Shown one piece after another: positions 16,769-24,784 of a stretch of 64,000 nt of DNA (position 1 is its first letter; each line of letters begins with the position of its first letter). The notes beneath the pieces are model-generated. The model did no database searches, was not told the origin of the DNA, and was given only the letters and a program-made list of their open reading frames with translations. The position numbers were made by a program, and so were the translations under genes. Source of the DNA: Streptomyces filipinensis (lineage in GTDB: Bacteria; Actinomycetota; Actinomycetes; Streptomycetales; Streptomycetaceae); contig NZ_BMTD01000013.1 of assembly GCF_014649495.1 (NCBI RefSeq), positions 182,873 through 246,872 on the forward strand. The letters run 5' to 3'.

Positions 16769-18883
16769 TTGTCTCAGATCAACGAGGTTGCCGCGCGCGA
16801 GGTGGAACTTGAGCGGGTTCAGGTTTCCTTCATAGGCGAGCTGTTCGACGAGCGGCTGGCCGGGGCGCAGGAGCAGCTGGCGCGCGTGCTCGCGTCGCCG
16901 CCCGACGGCGCGGGCGAGGCGTACGAGCGGGAGGTGGTGGCCGGTCGGCTGGCAGGGGAGGTTCGTCGGCTCCGGGGGGCCGAGGAGGGCTTGGTCTTCG
17001 GCCGGATCGACCTGGCGGACGGGACCGTCCTGCGGATCGGACGGCTGGGGCTGCACAGGGATTCGGACGAGCTGCCCCTGCTGGTGGACTGGCGGGCCGA
17101 GGCCGCGCGGCCTTTCTACGAGGCGACGCCGGTTCACCCCATGGGGCTGCGGCGGCGCCGCCATCTGCGCCTGACGGGCCGCACGGTGGTGGGGGTGAGC
17201 GATGAACTGCTCGACGGCTCCGCACCCAGCGGACAGGACGTGGTCGGCGACGGCCCGTTGATGGCGACGCTCCAGGAAAGGCGCACGGGGCGGATGGGCG
17301 CGGCGGTCGCCACGCTCCAGGCCGAGCAGGACGCGATCGTGCGGTCGCCGCACCGCGGGGTGACGGTGGTGCAGGGTGGCCCGGGTACCGGAAAGACGGT
17401 GGTGGCGCTGCACCGCGCCGCCTATGTGCTGTACGCGTTCCCGAAGGCAGCCGAGCGCGGCGTGCTCGTGCTGGGGCCGAACGCGCGGTTCCTCGACTAC
17501 ATCTGCCAGGTCCTGCCCTCGCTCGGGGAGAACGACGTCGTCCTCGCGACGTGCGAGGAACTGGCCGGCGTCGTGCCGGGCGCCGCGGACCCCTTCGAGG
17601 TGGCGCGGCTGAAGGGGAGTGCCGCACTGGCCGACGCGCTGGCCGCTGTGGTCCGCTCACGGCAGGCTCCGGGCGACGACTTCGAGGTCCGGGTCGGGCA
17701 GGAGTGGATCCGTCTGCAGGACGGTGAGGTCGCACAGGCGCGGGAGTCGGCGCAGACCAGTGGTCTCGCGCACAACCGGGCGCGTCGGCTGTTCAAGGAG
17801 CTGCTGGTCGACGCCCTCATCCGTGAGCTCGTCCGCACGGGCAGCGAGGCGCTTGAGCGTATCGACGCCCAGGTCGCGCACCTGACCGGCCTCGACCTGG
17901 ACAAGGCCGCGGCAGCGGACCTGCGCCGCCTCGGCTTCGACGACGCCCCCGCCACGGGTACCGACGAATTCGACGCCGACGCCGTGCGCGCCGACCTCCT
18001 GGACGACGCCTCGCTCGATCAGGCCGTCGAGGACCTGTGGCCGCGGCTCACGCCCGGCGACGTGGTCGACACCCTGCTGACGGATACCGACGCGCCGGCC
18101 GTGTACCTGCGGCAGTTCACCGACGACCAGCGGGCCCTGCTGCGGCGAACGCCCGGCGCGCCCTGGACGGACGCCGACGTGCCGCTCCTCGACGAGGCGG
18201 CGAGCCTGGTCGACGGCCCGCCTGAGCGCGTCTTCGGACACGTCGTCGTCGACGAGGCACAGGAACTGACCGTCATGCAGTGGCGGATGGTCGTGCGCCG
18301 TTGCCCGGGCAGGTCGATGACACTGGTCGGGGATTTCGCCCAGGCAGGCCCGGCGACGGTGGCCCGGGACTGGAACGAGGCGCTCGGCCCGCATCTCGGA
18401 CGGCGCTTCGACCTGCGCACCCTGACCGTCAGCTACCGGACCACGCAGGAGATCCTCGCCACCACGGAGGACTTGCTCGCCCGGATCGCCCCGGGCCGGC
18501 CACCGATCCGGTCGATCCGGCGCGGCGAGCTGCCTCGAACCCTCGCCGCGGCCCCGGAGTCGCTCGTCACCGCCCTCGTGCGGGAGCTGCGGGAGCAAGG
18601 CGCCGCGTACCCGGGCGAGTTGGTCGGGGTGGTCTGTGCCGATGGCAGGGCGGAGCAGCTCGCGGCTGCGGGGATCGAGCAGCATGCCCGGCTGGTGCCG
18701 GCCTCACAGGCGCGCGGCCTGGAGTTCGACGCCGTCGTCGTGCTCGACCCGGACGGGATCACCGCCGCCCGCCCCGGGGGCGAACGCGATCTGTACGTCG
18801 CCCTCACGCGGGCCACGAAGCGACTGTGCACCATCACCGTCCCGCCGAGCAGCATCGCCGGGTCGGCGGGAAAGGCGGGGTGA
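16769..18883 (+). CDS. helR: HelD/HelR-type RNA polymerase-associated helicase-like ATPase
   Basis: A 704-residue superfamily 1 helicase-like protein. TTG 16769 is chosen because GAGAGG lies 8 bases upstream and the promoter excludes the GTG at 16724. An N-terminal helical arm of about 60 residues precedes motif I, GGPGTGKTVVALHRAAYVLY (about 205). Motif II is VVDEAQELTVMQWRMV (about 492), motif III LVGDFAQAG, and the C-terminal RecA domain ends with RDLYVALTRATKRL. This layout is that of HelD and actinobacterial HelR, which dislodge RNA polymerase from DNA; HelR of some streptomycetes gives rifamycin tolerance. I looked for the rifamycin-associated element upstream and did not find it. Choosing HelR over other HelD branches is uncertain. 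Confidence 0.8.
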   Translation: MSQINEVAAREVELERVQVSFIGELFDERLAGAQEQLARVLASPPDGAGEAYEREVVAGRLAGEVRRLRGAEEGLVFGRIDLADGTVLRIGRLGLHRDSDELPLLVDWRAEAARPFYEATPVHPMGLRRRRHLRLTGRTVVGVSDELLDGSAPSGQDVVGDGPLMATLQERRTGRMGAAVATLQAEQDAIVRSPHRGVTVVQGGPGTGKTVVALHRAAYVLYAFPKAAERGVLVLGPNARFLDYICQVLPSLGENDVVLATCEELAGVVPGAADPFEVARLKGSAALADALAAVVRSRQAPGDDFEVRVGQEWIRLQDGEVAQARESAQTSGLAHNRARRLFKELLVDALIRELVRTGSEALERIDAQVAHLTGLDLDKAAAADLRRLGFDDAPATGTDEFDADAVRADLLDDASLDQAVEDLWPRLTPGDVVDTLLTDTDAPAVYLRQFTDDQRALLRRTPGAPWTDADVPLLDEAASLVDGPPERVFGHVVVDEAQELTVMQWRMVVRRCPGRSMTLVGDFAQAGPATVARDWNEALGPHLGRRFDLRTLTVSYRTTQEILATTEDLLARIAPGRPPIRSIRRGELPRTLAAAPESLVTALVRELREQGAAYPGELVGVVCADGRAEQLAAAGIEQHARLVPASQARGLEFDAVVVLDPDGITAARPGGERDLYVALTRATKRLCTITVPPSSIAGSAGKAG

Positions 18884-18971
18884 TCCGAGCGAGCGGCTCC
18901 CGCCCGGCGCTCTCGGGTGCGGATACCGTGGCCGTGTGTCGGCTGCCTGGGGCGCTGGAGGAGTGAGCGGT

Positions 18972-19400
18972 ATGGAGATCACGACATCGCAGAAGATCAC
19001 CCCGTTCCTGATGTTCGAGGGGGAGGCCGAGGAGGCGATGACCTTCTACGTCTCGCTCTTCGACGACGCCGAGGTCATCAGCGTCACCCGGTACGGTGCC
19101 GAGGGCCCGGGCCGCGAAGGGAGCGTGCAGCACGCGACGTTCTCACTCGCCGGCCAGCAGTTCATGTGCATCGACAGCCCCGCGAAGCACGACTTCACCT
19201 TCACGCCGGCGGTCTCGCTCTTCGTGCAGTGCGCGAGCGAGCCCGAGATCGACCGCCTCTACGCGGCCCTGGGCGAGGGGGGCGCGGCGCTCATGCAGCT
19301 GGGAGACTACGGGTTCAGCGCCAGGTTCGGCTGGGTCAACGACCGGTTCGGCGTCTCCTGGCAACTGAACCTGCCGGCCGCAGCCGGCAAGGGCGGCTGA
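18972..19400 (+). CDS. VOC superfamily protein (PhnB/3-demethylubiquinone methyltransferase-like)
   Basis: A 142-residue protein from ATG 18972, with GGAGTGAG upstream. The repeated beta-alpha-beta-beta-beta units fit the glyoxalase/bleomycin-resistance fold. ITPFLMFEGEAEEAMTFYVS is the classic start of the PhnB-like subgroup, followed by LFDDAEVISV and GQQFMCIDS, and it ends with FGVSWQLNLP. Many members bind a metal, but this subgroup often lacks clear metal ligands and its reaction is not known; the name 3-demethylubiquinone methyltransferase in databases is misleading. The gene is 88 bases downstream of the HelR-like gene with its own ribosome site. Confidence 0.82.
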   Translation: MEITTSQKITPFLMFEGEAEEAMTFYVSLFDDAEVISVTRYGAEGPGREGSVQHATFSLAGQQFMCIDSPAKHDFTFTPAVSLFVQCASEPEIDRLYAALGEGGAALMQLGDYGFSARFGWVNDRFGVSWQLNLPAAAGKGG

Positions 19401-19503
19401 CTCGACGACCTGACACGTCGACACGTGCCGGAACCGCCGCGAGCGGACCGGGACGCGGCAACCGGTGCCGTGGCTTCCGCTCGTACGGCATATGATCACG
19501 AGT

Positions 19504-19932
19504 ATGTCCGCCCTCCACGAGCGTTCCGCCCTCACTCAACTGGCTCCCGGCGAGCGGCTCTTGGGCTACGGCACCGTCGTCCCCGCCAAGAGCGCCAAAG
19601 GCATCGGCCCGAACATCACCCAGTCCCTCGCGAACGACCTGGTCAACAGCGTCGGCGCCCAGTCCGGCGGCGCCGGCAGCATCGCCGCGCAGATGCCGGG
19701 GACCTCCGGCGCGCTGCTGCTGCGTGTGACCGACCAGCGCGTCGGACTCGTCCGGCCCCTGGACGGCACGCCGGTGTGGGAGGTGCCGCGGGCCTGGGTG
19801 ATCCGGGTCGAACGCCGACCGCGGACCCAGCTGATGGCACGCTTCCGGGTGCACTACGCCGACGGCTCCTGGCTCGCCTTCCTGACCATGCGACGCCGCA
19901 CGATCGAGCAGTTCCGCTCACTCATCGGCTGA
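19504..19932 (+). CDS. Hypothetical protein, PH-like
   Basis: A 142-residue protein starting at ATG 19504 (ATG 19492 in frame also possible; neither has a strong ribosome site). The C-terminal 80 residues alternate beta strands: LLLRVTDQRVGLVRPL, WEVPRAWVIRVERRP and ARFRVHYADGSWLAFLTM, resembling bacterial PH-like domains that begin with a sentence-like 'LxVTdxRxxxv' strand. The N-terminal part has a flexible glycine/alanine stretch. No signal peptide or membrane helix. It stands alone ahead of a strong hairpin. Function unknown. Confidence 0.65.
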   Translation: MSALHERSALTQLAPGERLLGYGTVVPAKSAKGIGPNITQSLANDLVNSVGAQSGGAGSIAAQMPGTSGALLLRVTDQRVGLVRPLDGTPVWEVPRAWVIRVERRPRTQLMARFRVHYADGSWLAFLTMRRRTIEQFRSLIG

Positions 19933-20061
19933 CCCGGGCCGGGGCCGCACGGGTCCACGACCCGGCCGGGTCGATATGACCTGGACCACACATCTGCAGG
20001 TCTTCCGCCGCCGCCACTGGAGGCGTAGGTTCCACTTACCCCGCGACGGCGTCCTCCAAGG

Positions 20062-20096
20062 CGCTGGTCCGCCAAGCCCGGGGCGGCGGACCAGCG
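20062..20096 (+). terminator. Strong 12-bp hairpin in a 370-base gene-free stretch
   Basis: CGCTGGTCCGCC (20062-20073) and GGCGGACCAGCG (20085-20096) form a perfect 12-bp stem with an 11-base loop, 130 bases after the preceding gene. The rest of 19933-20306 holds no gene I can support. Confidence 0.5.
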
Positions 20097-20306
20097 GGGG
20101 CCAACTTTCACACATGTGCAGCGGTGTCACCGGCGTACCGGCTCCGTCCCATGGGGCCAAAAGCGAGCCGAGTGCGCTCGTGCGCGACCGCCGGCGAGGA
20201 GCGGACCGCTCCCGTGCCGAACGGACGGGCGCGCGAAGAGGTTCCTGGTGACCGCCGGGCCTCCGCAGATCCGATCCCGGTCACGGTGCCACCGCGCCGA
20301 ACCGGC

Positions 20307-21077
20307 ATGATGATCAGCATGACTTCGATCGCCCAGACCCCGATCACCGGCCTGGACCTCACGGGGTTCACCGAGCGTGAGCCTGGCCTGTGGACCGACG
20401 CGGCGGGACTCGTCCTGTCGGTCCACTTCTTTCCCCTCGTCCCCGACCTGCCGGCCCCGCTGCACGAGCTGGACCGGCTCCGGTTCGGGTCCGCGCAGGG
20501 CGCGGCGAGCCATGGGGGCGGCCTCATCGAGGCCGGGGTGGGAACCGTGGACGGGGTCCCGGCACTGCACCAGCTGATCAAGATGCCGCTGCAGAGCAGG
20601 ACGGGGCAGGCGTTCATAGCCAGCTGGACGCTGCCCAAGGACCGCTGCAGCACCGTGGTGAAGGTGCAGGCCGCGGAGGGCGCGACGACCGGCCTGCGGG
20701 AGGCCACGGTGATGGCCCAGGTCGAGCCGGCCCACTACTTCCAGCCCCACCCGTACGCCGGGGGCGGGCAGTTCGGCGGGCTGCCGTACCACGTGGCCGA
20801 CCTGGAACAGTGGGACCCACGGTTCCCCGACCACCCGCTCACCCTGGTCCGCGCCGCCCTGCGCCGCATCACGCCGACGGTCACCCTCCACGACCAGTTC
20901 AAGGCGCTGCCGCCGTTCCCCGGTCCGGCGCCGGCGCGGACCCAGCCCGGCGCACCTGCGTCCCCCTCCGCCGGCCCGACCCCGCCCACGCACCCCGCCC
21001 CCGCTCCCCCGCCTTATCCGGGTCCGGCCGCCGCGCCCGCACCCCGGCGCGGCTGGTTCCGCCGCAACGGTGTGTAG
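20307..21077 (+). CDS. Hypothetical protein with proline-rich C-terminus
   Basis: A 256-residue protein from ATG 20307; ATGs at 20310 and 20319 are alternatives, none with a clear ribosome site. Residues 1-195 form an alpha/beta domain beginning TPITGLDLTGFTEREPGLWT with PALHQLIKMPLQ and the aromatic stretch EPAHYFQPHPYAGG. From about 205 on there is a Pro/Ala linker (PAPARTQPGAPASPSAGP) and a basic end GWFRRNGV. No signal peptide. I do not recognise the family. The disordered proline-rich tail suggests a protein-binding linker. Confidence 0.65.
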   Translation: MMISMTSIAQTPITGLDLTGFTEREPGLWTDAAGLVLSVHFFPLVPDLPAPLHELDRLRFGSAQGAASHGGGLIEAGVGTVDGVPALHQLIKMPLQSRTGQAFIASWTLPKDRCSTVVKVQAAEGATTGLREATVMAQVEPAHYFQPHPYAGGGQFGGLPYHVADLEQWDPRFPDHPLTLVRAALRRITPTVTLHDQFKALPPFPGPAPARTQPGAPASPSAGPTPPTHPAPAPPPYPGPAAAPAPRRGWFRRNGV

Positions 21078-21119
21078 GACTTCTTCCCGGCCTCCACCAG
21101 GTCATCAAGGTTTCAAGCG

Positions 21120-21512
21120 TCACGCCCGTCGTGTTCTGGAGGCGAGCACGGCGGAAACGGCGAGGGTCGAGACAAGCGTGCCGATCATGACCAGCCCCAC
21201 GCCGACGACGAACAGGCCGGTGGTGTCGTCCGACCAGTCGTAGGAGGCGGCAACGGTCAGACCGGCCGTCGTGCCCGACACCGCGGCCACGGCGTAGCGC
21301 CGGTACGCCGCCCAGCACACCGGTACCAGCAGGGTCAGTACCAGCCCGATCACCTGCCAGGCCTGGTACGGGCCGGTCGTCGAGCCGTCGGCATGCACGT
21401 CACGGTGCTGGTCCCAGCCCAGCCAGGCGGCCCAGGCTGCCATCGACACCGCCGCCAGGACGAGGGTCGACGACAACAGGTGGGCCACGGGTGTGGTTCG
21501 TCCTTCACGCAT
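21120..21512 (-). CDS. Hypothetical membrane protein, 4 helices
   Basis: A 130-residue integral membrane protein. ATG 21512 is chosen by composition, although GGAGG lies only one base before it, so GTG further downstream at VAHLLSS could be the start. Hydrophobic segments are at about 10-30, 49-67, 74-90 and 98-118, with a short Arg-rich end (LASRTRRA). No catalytic motif is visible. It is convergent with the preceding gene, and its ribosome site region is close to the divergent neighbour at 21639. Function unknown. Confidence 0.6.
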   Translation of the reverse strand: MREGRTTPVAHLLSSTLVLAAVSMAAWAAWLGWDQHRDVHADGSTTGPYQAWQVIGLVLTLLVPVCWAAYRRYAVAAVSGTTAGLTVAASYDWSDDTTGLFVVGVGLVMIGTLVSTLAVSAVLASRTRRA

Positions 21513-21638
21513 GCCTCCAGCGTGGCGACCGGCCTTCCCCCGCCACAGAGCACACGTACTCAACAGCACGGTCCGGATACTCAGCCCGCCGCGCCTTCTC
21601 CTCTGGACGGCGATACGAGCATGCAGGGGGCGCAGGAC

Positions 21639-22052
21639 ATGACGACGACGTGGGCACTGGTCGTGGAGACGACCGTGGGTGCGAGTGAGCGCAAGCACAT
21701 GGAGGCCCATGTGGTCGCGCACATCTCCGGATCCCGTGCCGAGGCACTCGCGGAGCTGGAGCGGCGGGCCCGGAGCCACTCACCCGAACACCCCAGAAGC
21801 CCCCGGCGCCGTAGGCTCCTCCGGGAAGCTGACGGTTTCCTCCTCGTCGTCGACGGAGCATGGCAGTCGTTCGCCACGCGGTTCACGGTGGCGGAGCTGC
21901 TGGAGGACTCCGACGCGCCGGCCGCCCCGGAACGCGTGCCGGTGTCGAGCGGGCCCGTCGCCGCACCGGGCGAGCCGGAGGAGCAGGTCGCGCGGGACGC
22001 GGACGGGGTGCCGGTCAAGCCGGCGTGGCTGGGGCGCGCCGATCTGCCGTGA
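21639..22052 (+). CDS. Hypothetical protein, 137 aa
   Basis: Start ATG 21639 follows GGGGGC at 7 bases; ATG 21621 is an alternative. The first 85 residues look folded (TTTWALVVETTVG, AHVVAHISGSRAEALAELERRAR, EADGFLLVVDGAWQSFATRFTVAELLED) with strands and helices like a dimeric ferredoxin or ACT-like domain. The last 45 residues are acidic and Pro/Ala-rich, finishing VKPAWLGRADLP. There is no membrane segment. The family is not recognised. It is divergent to the small membrane protein gene with 126 bases between. Confidence 0.6.
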   Translation: MTTTWALVVETTVGASERKHMEAHVVAHISGSRAEALAELERRARSHSPEHPRSPRRRRLLREADGFLLVVDGAWQSFATRFTVAELLEDSDAPAAPERVPVSSGPVAAPGEPEEQVARDADGVPVKPAWLGRADLP

Positions 22053-22230
22053 GGGCGCAGGGGGCGGAGATCCGCGCAGGCGCCACCGGCGGCAGAGCCG
22101 ATCGGACCGCCCGGGATGCCGGAACGCCCGGACGGTGATTCGTTGGTACGGGCGCCTCCGGGCCGTCGGTCATCCCTGGTCGGCGGTCGGCTGTACGCGC
22201 TCCTTCTGACGCCGGATCAAGGAGGGCCTC

Positions 22231-22995
22231 GTGGTCGACGCTCCGGACAAGACACTCAGGGACAAGGTCGCCTTCGTCGGCGGTGCGTCCCGCAACCTCG
22301 GTGGACTGATCAGCACCACCCTGGGTGCCGAGGGCGCGAAGGTGGCCGTCCATTACAACAGCGAGTCCTCCCGGGCCAAGGCCGAGGACGTGGTCGCGCA
22401 GATCAACGCCGGCCCCGGCGAGGCGTTCGCCCTCCAGGCCGACCTCACGAAACCGGCCGAGGTGGAGCGGGTCTTCGACCAGGTGGTCGAGCGGTTCGGA
22501 AGGCTCGACCACAGCATCAACACCGCCGGTATGGTCCTGAAGAAGCCCCTCACGCAGATCACCGAGGAGGAGTACGACCGGATGTTCGCGGTCAACTCCA
22601 AGGCCGCGTTCTTCGTGATGCGTGAGGCCGCCCGCAGGATGGCGGACGGCGGCAAGATCATCACGATCGTCACCTCGTTGCTGGCCGCCTACACCGGCCT
22701 GTACTCCTGTTACGCCGGCAGCAAGGCTCCGGTCGAGCACTTCACCCGCGCCCTGTCCAAGGAGCTGTTCGGCCGGAACATCTCGGTGAACAACATCGCT
22801 CCCGGACCGATGGACACCTCGTTCTTCTACCCGGCTGAGGACGACGACTCCATCGCCTACCACAAGTCGTCGGCCATGAACGGCGACCTGACCAAGATCG
22901 AGGACATCATCGCGTGGGTGCGCCACCTGCTCACCGACGGCTGGTGGGCCAACGGTCAGACCCTCTTCGTCAACGGCGGCTACACCACCCGCTGA
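22231..22995 (+). CDS. Short-chain dehydrogenase/reductase (SDR)
   Basis: A 254-residue classical SDR from GTG 22231, with AAGGAGG 6 bases upstream. The coenzyme loop is VAFVGGASRNLGGLI, the glycine spacing of GxxxGxG with Asn in place, then DLTKPAEVER and NTAGMV (variant NNAG). The catalytic Ser lies in IIT-IVTSLLAAY and Tyr-Lys in CYAGSKAP (YxxxK). The end NGQTLFVNGGYTTR is the usual SDR close. The insert PMDTSFFYPAEDDDSIAYH between 195 and 214 is longer than in FabG-like enzymes. It likely reduces a small carbonyl with NAD(P)H. The gene is monocistronic. Confidence 0.88.
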   Translation: MVDAPDKTLRDKVAFVGGASRNLGGLISTTLGAEGAKVAVHYNSESSRAKAEDVVAQINAGPGEAFALQADLTKPAEVERVFDQVVERFGRLDHSINTAGMVLKKPLTQITEEEYDRMFAVNSKAAFFVMREAARRMADGGKIITIVTSLLAAYTGLYSCYAGSKAPVEHFTRALSKELFGRNISVNNIAPGPMDTSFFYPAEDDDSIAYHKSSAMNGDLTKIEDIIAWVRHLLTDGWWANGQTLFVNGGYTTR

Positions 22996-23276
22996 CCCGC
23001 TCAGCCGCCGTCCAGCGCGACGAGCTGAGCGGCCGTATCGCCCGTCTCAACCAGCGCGTTGATCGCCGCGTCCGCGGGCGCGCACGCCCGTCCGCGGGCC
23101 CTCGGTCCGGCGCATCCGTTCCCGCCGAGGTGCAATCCAAAAGGGCGCCACCGACGTATGGAGGGTAGGGCCGCGGTCCGGGGTACGCCCCGCCGTCTCG
23201 TCACCCCAGCTGCGGCCATCTCTCTCGTGCCCCTGAGAGCCGCGCGAGACGATGGGAAGAAGAGGGTGCATCCATC

Positions 23277-23606
23277 ATGCGAGTACAAGGCGCGAGGCGT
23301 GTCGCCGCGGCGTCCGCGGCCGGCCTTCTGCTGGCCGGCGGCGCTGCGATCGGCGCAGCAGGCACCGCCGCGGCGGCAGCCCCTGCCGTACACACCCGGG
23401 TGGCCACCGACCAGTGCTTCGGCCATGACGACTGGCGCTGTTTCGGCCACGGCGGGTTCCGTTTCGACCACGGCGGGTTCCGTTTCGACCACCGGGACTT
23501 CTGCTTCAACCACCCCCGGGCCTGTTTCGGCGACTTCGATCACCGATTCGGTCACCGATTCGACAATCGGTTCGACAACGGCGTGGTCGTGGTCGTGATC
23601 GGCTAG
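23277..23606 (+). CDS. Small secreted His/Phe/Asp-rich repeat protein
   Basis: A 109-residue protein from ATG 23277. Residues 1-37 are a clear signal peptide with twin basic start (MRVQGARRVAAA) and AAAAAPAV cleavage region. The mature part of about 70 residues has four Cys and almost only F, D, H, R, G and N: CFGHDDWRCFGHGGFRFDH, a second GGFRFDH, then FCFNHPRACFGDFDHRFG and FDNRFDNG. A 21-base stretch encoding GGFRFDH is duplicated in tandem (23446-23487 region). The paired Cys could form disulfides outside the cell, and the many His and Asp suggest metal binding. The family is not recognised. It ends VVVVVIG and is followed by a perfect palindrome. Confidence 0.7.
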   Translation: MRVQGARRVAAASAAGLLLAGGAAIGAAGTAAAAAPAVHTRVATDQCFGHDDWRCFGHGGFRFDHGGFRFDHRDFCFNHPRACFGDFDHRFGHRFDNRFDNGVVVVVIG

Positions 23607-23624
23607 GGGGCGTCGCAGGCGATC

Positions 23625-23650
23625 GAGGGCGCGCCCGCGGGCGCGCCCTC
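23625..23650. terminator. Perfect 26-bp palindrome
   Basis: Positions 23625-23650 are a perfect GC-only palindrome except for the terminal GA/TC pair: GAGGGCGCGCCC then its complement around a central GC. It lies 19 bases after the repeat-protein gene and 106 before the KASIII gene, and probably acts as a terminator. Confidence 0.55.
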
Positions 23651-23755
23651 CCGCGCGTTCCCGTCGGCGCCTGAGGCTGTCGGGGCCGGCTACCCATGCG
23701 GATTGAGTACGCGTGCTCAGGCAGGCCCGCCGTGCCCGCTCATAGCGTCCACCCC

Positions 23756-24784
23756 ATGCACACAGACCACGCTGCTCCAGGTCCAGTGCTCCGGGCGGGC
23801 ATCACGTCAGTGGCGTCCTGCCTGCCGGAGCTCCAGGTGACGTCGCAGCACTTGCAGGAGCAGATCTCCACGGCATCCGGGCTGCGGTGGCCGGCGCGGA
23901 TGCTCGAACGGGTCACCGGGATCGTCTCGCGCCGGGCCGTGGCGGAGGGTGAGTACGCCTCGACGCTCGCGGTGCGGGCGGCGCGCACCGCACTGGACCG
24001 GGCCGGGCTGGCCCCGTACGACGTGGATCTGCTGGTGTTCGCCTCCGCCACCCGGGACATGGTCGAACCGGCGACCGCCCACGTCGTCCAGGCCGAGCTC
24101 GGCTCCCGGGCGCACGCGCTGGACGTGACGAACGCGTGCAACAGCTTCGTCAACGGGATCGACGCGGCGCGGGCGATGATCCTGGCCGGCCGGGCCCGCC
24201 GGGCCCTGGTGGTCACCGGGGAAACCCCGAGCCGGGCGGTGCGGCACGCCCCGTCCGGGCCCGACCAGCTCCGGGACGGCTTCGCCGGCTACACCTTCGG
24301 TGACGCGGGAGCCGCGGTCGTGCTGGAGGCCGTGGACCGGGGCGGCATCCTCGACGTCGACACCGAGACGCACTCCGAGCACTGGCAGGTCGGCGGGATC
24401 TTCGGTGGCGGTTCGCGCCACCCGCGCGGCGACGAGCACACCTACTTCCGCGGTGACGGGGCCGAACTGCGCGAGGTCTTCGAGAAGATCGGCACGTCGG
24501 TGCTGGACCGCATGAGGCTGCGCACCGGCCTGGCCTGGACGGACTTCCGGTACGTGCTGGTGCACCAGGTCACGGTGCCGTACCTGGAGCGGTTCGTGGA
24601 GCTCACCGGCATACCCCGGGACCGGCTCGTCGTCACGGTTCCCGAGTTCGGCAACATGGCCAGCGCCACACTGGGCGTGCAGCTCGACCTCGTCCACGAG
24701 CGGCTGCTTCCCGGCGACCGGGTGCTGTTCGTGGGCCTGGGCGGGGGCGTGAGCATCATGACGATGGTGTGGGAGAAGCCGTGA
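23756..24784 (+). CDS. Ketoacyl-ACP synthase III / OleA-like thiolase-fold enzyme
   Basis: First gene of a six-gene operon; 342 residues from ATG 23756. The thiolase-fold triad is visible: Cys128 in DVTNACNSF, His in YVLVHQVTVPY (about 277) and Asn in VPEFGNMASAT (about 307). A Glu at position 104 in RDMVEPATAHV sits where, as I recall, OleA has its catalytic glutamate and FabH does not. OleA joins two acyl-CoAs head to head to a beta-keto acid; FabH primes fatty-acid synthesis. I therefore favour an OleA-like condensing enzyme over FabH. Its stop overlaps the next start (GTGA). Confidence 0.8.
   Translation: MHTDHAAPGPVLRAGITSVASCLPELQVTSQHLQEQISTASGLRWPARMLERVTGIVSRRAVAEGEYASTLAVRAARTALDRAGLAPYDVDLLVFASATRDMVEPATAHVVQAELGSRAHALDVTNACNSFVNGIDAARAMILAGRARRALVVTGETPSRAVRHAPSGPDQLRDGFAGYTFGDAGAAVVLEAVDRGGILDVDTETHSEHWQVGGIFGGGSRHPRGDEHTYFRGDGAELREVFEKIGTSVLDRMRLRTGLAWTDFRYVLVHQVTVPYLERFVELTGIPRDRLVVTVPEFGNMASATLGVQLDLVHERLLPGDRVLFVGLGGGVSIMTMVWEKP

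Noticed and set aside
23696..23755. An upstream ATG start for the KASIII gene at 23696
   Set aside because: The extra residues lack a family match; ATG 23756 starts closer to the conserved N-terminus.
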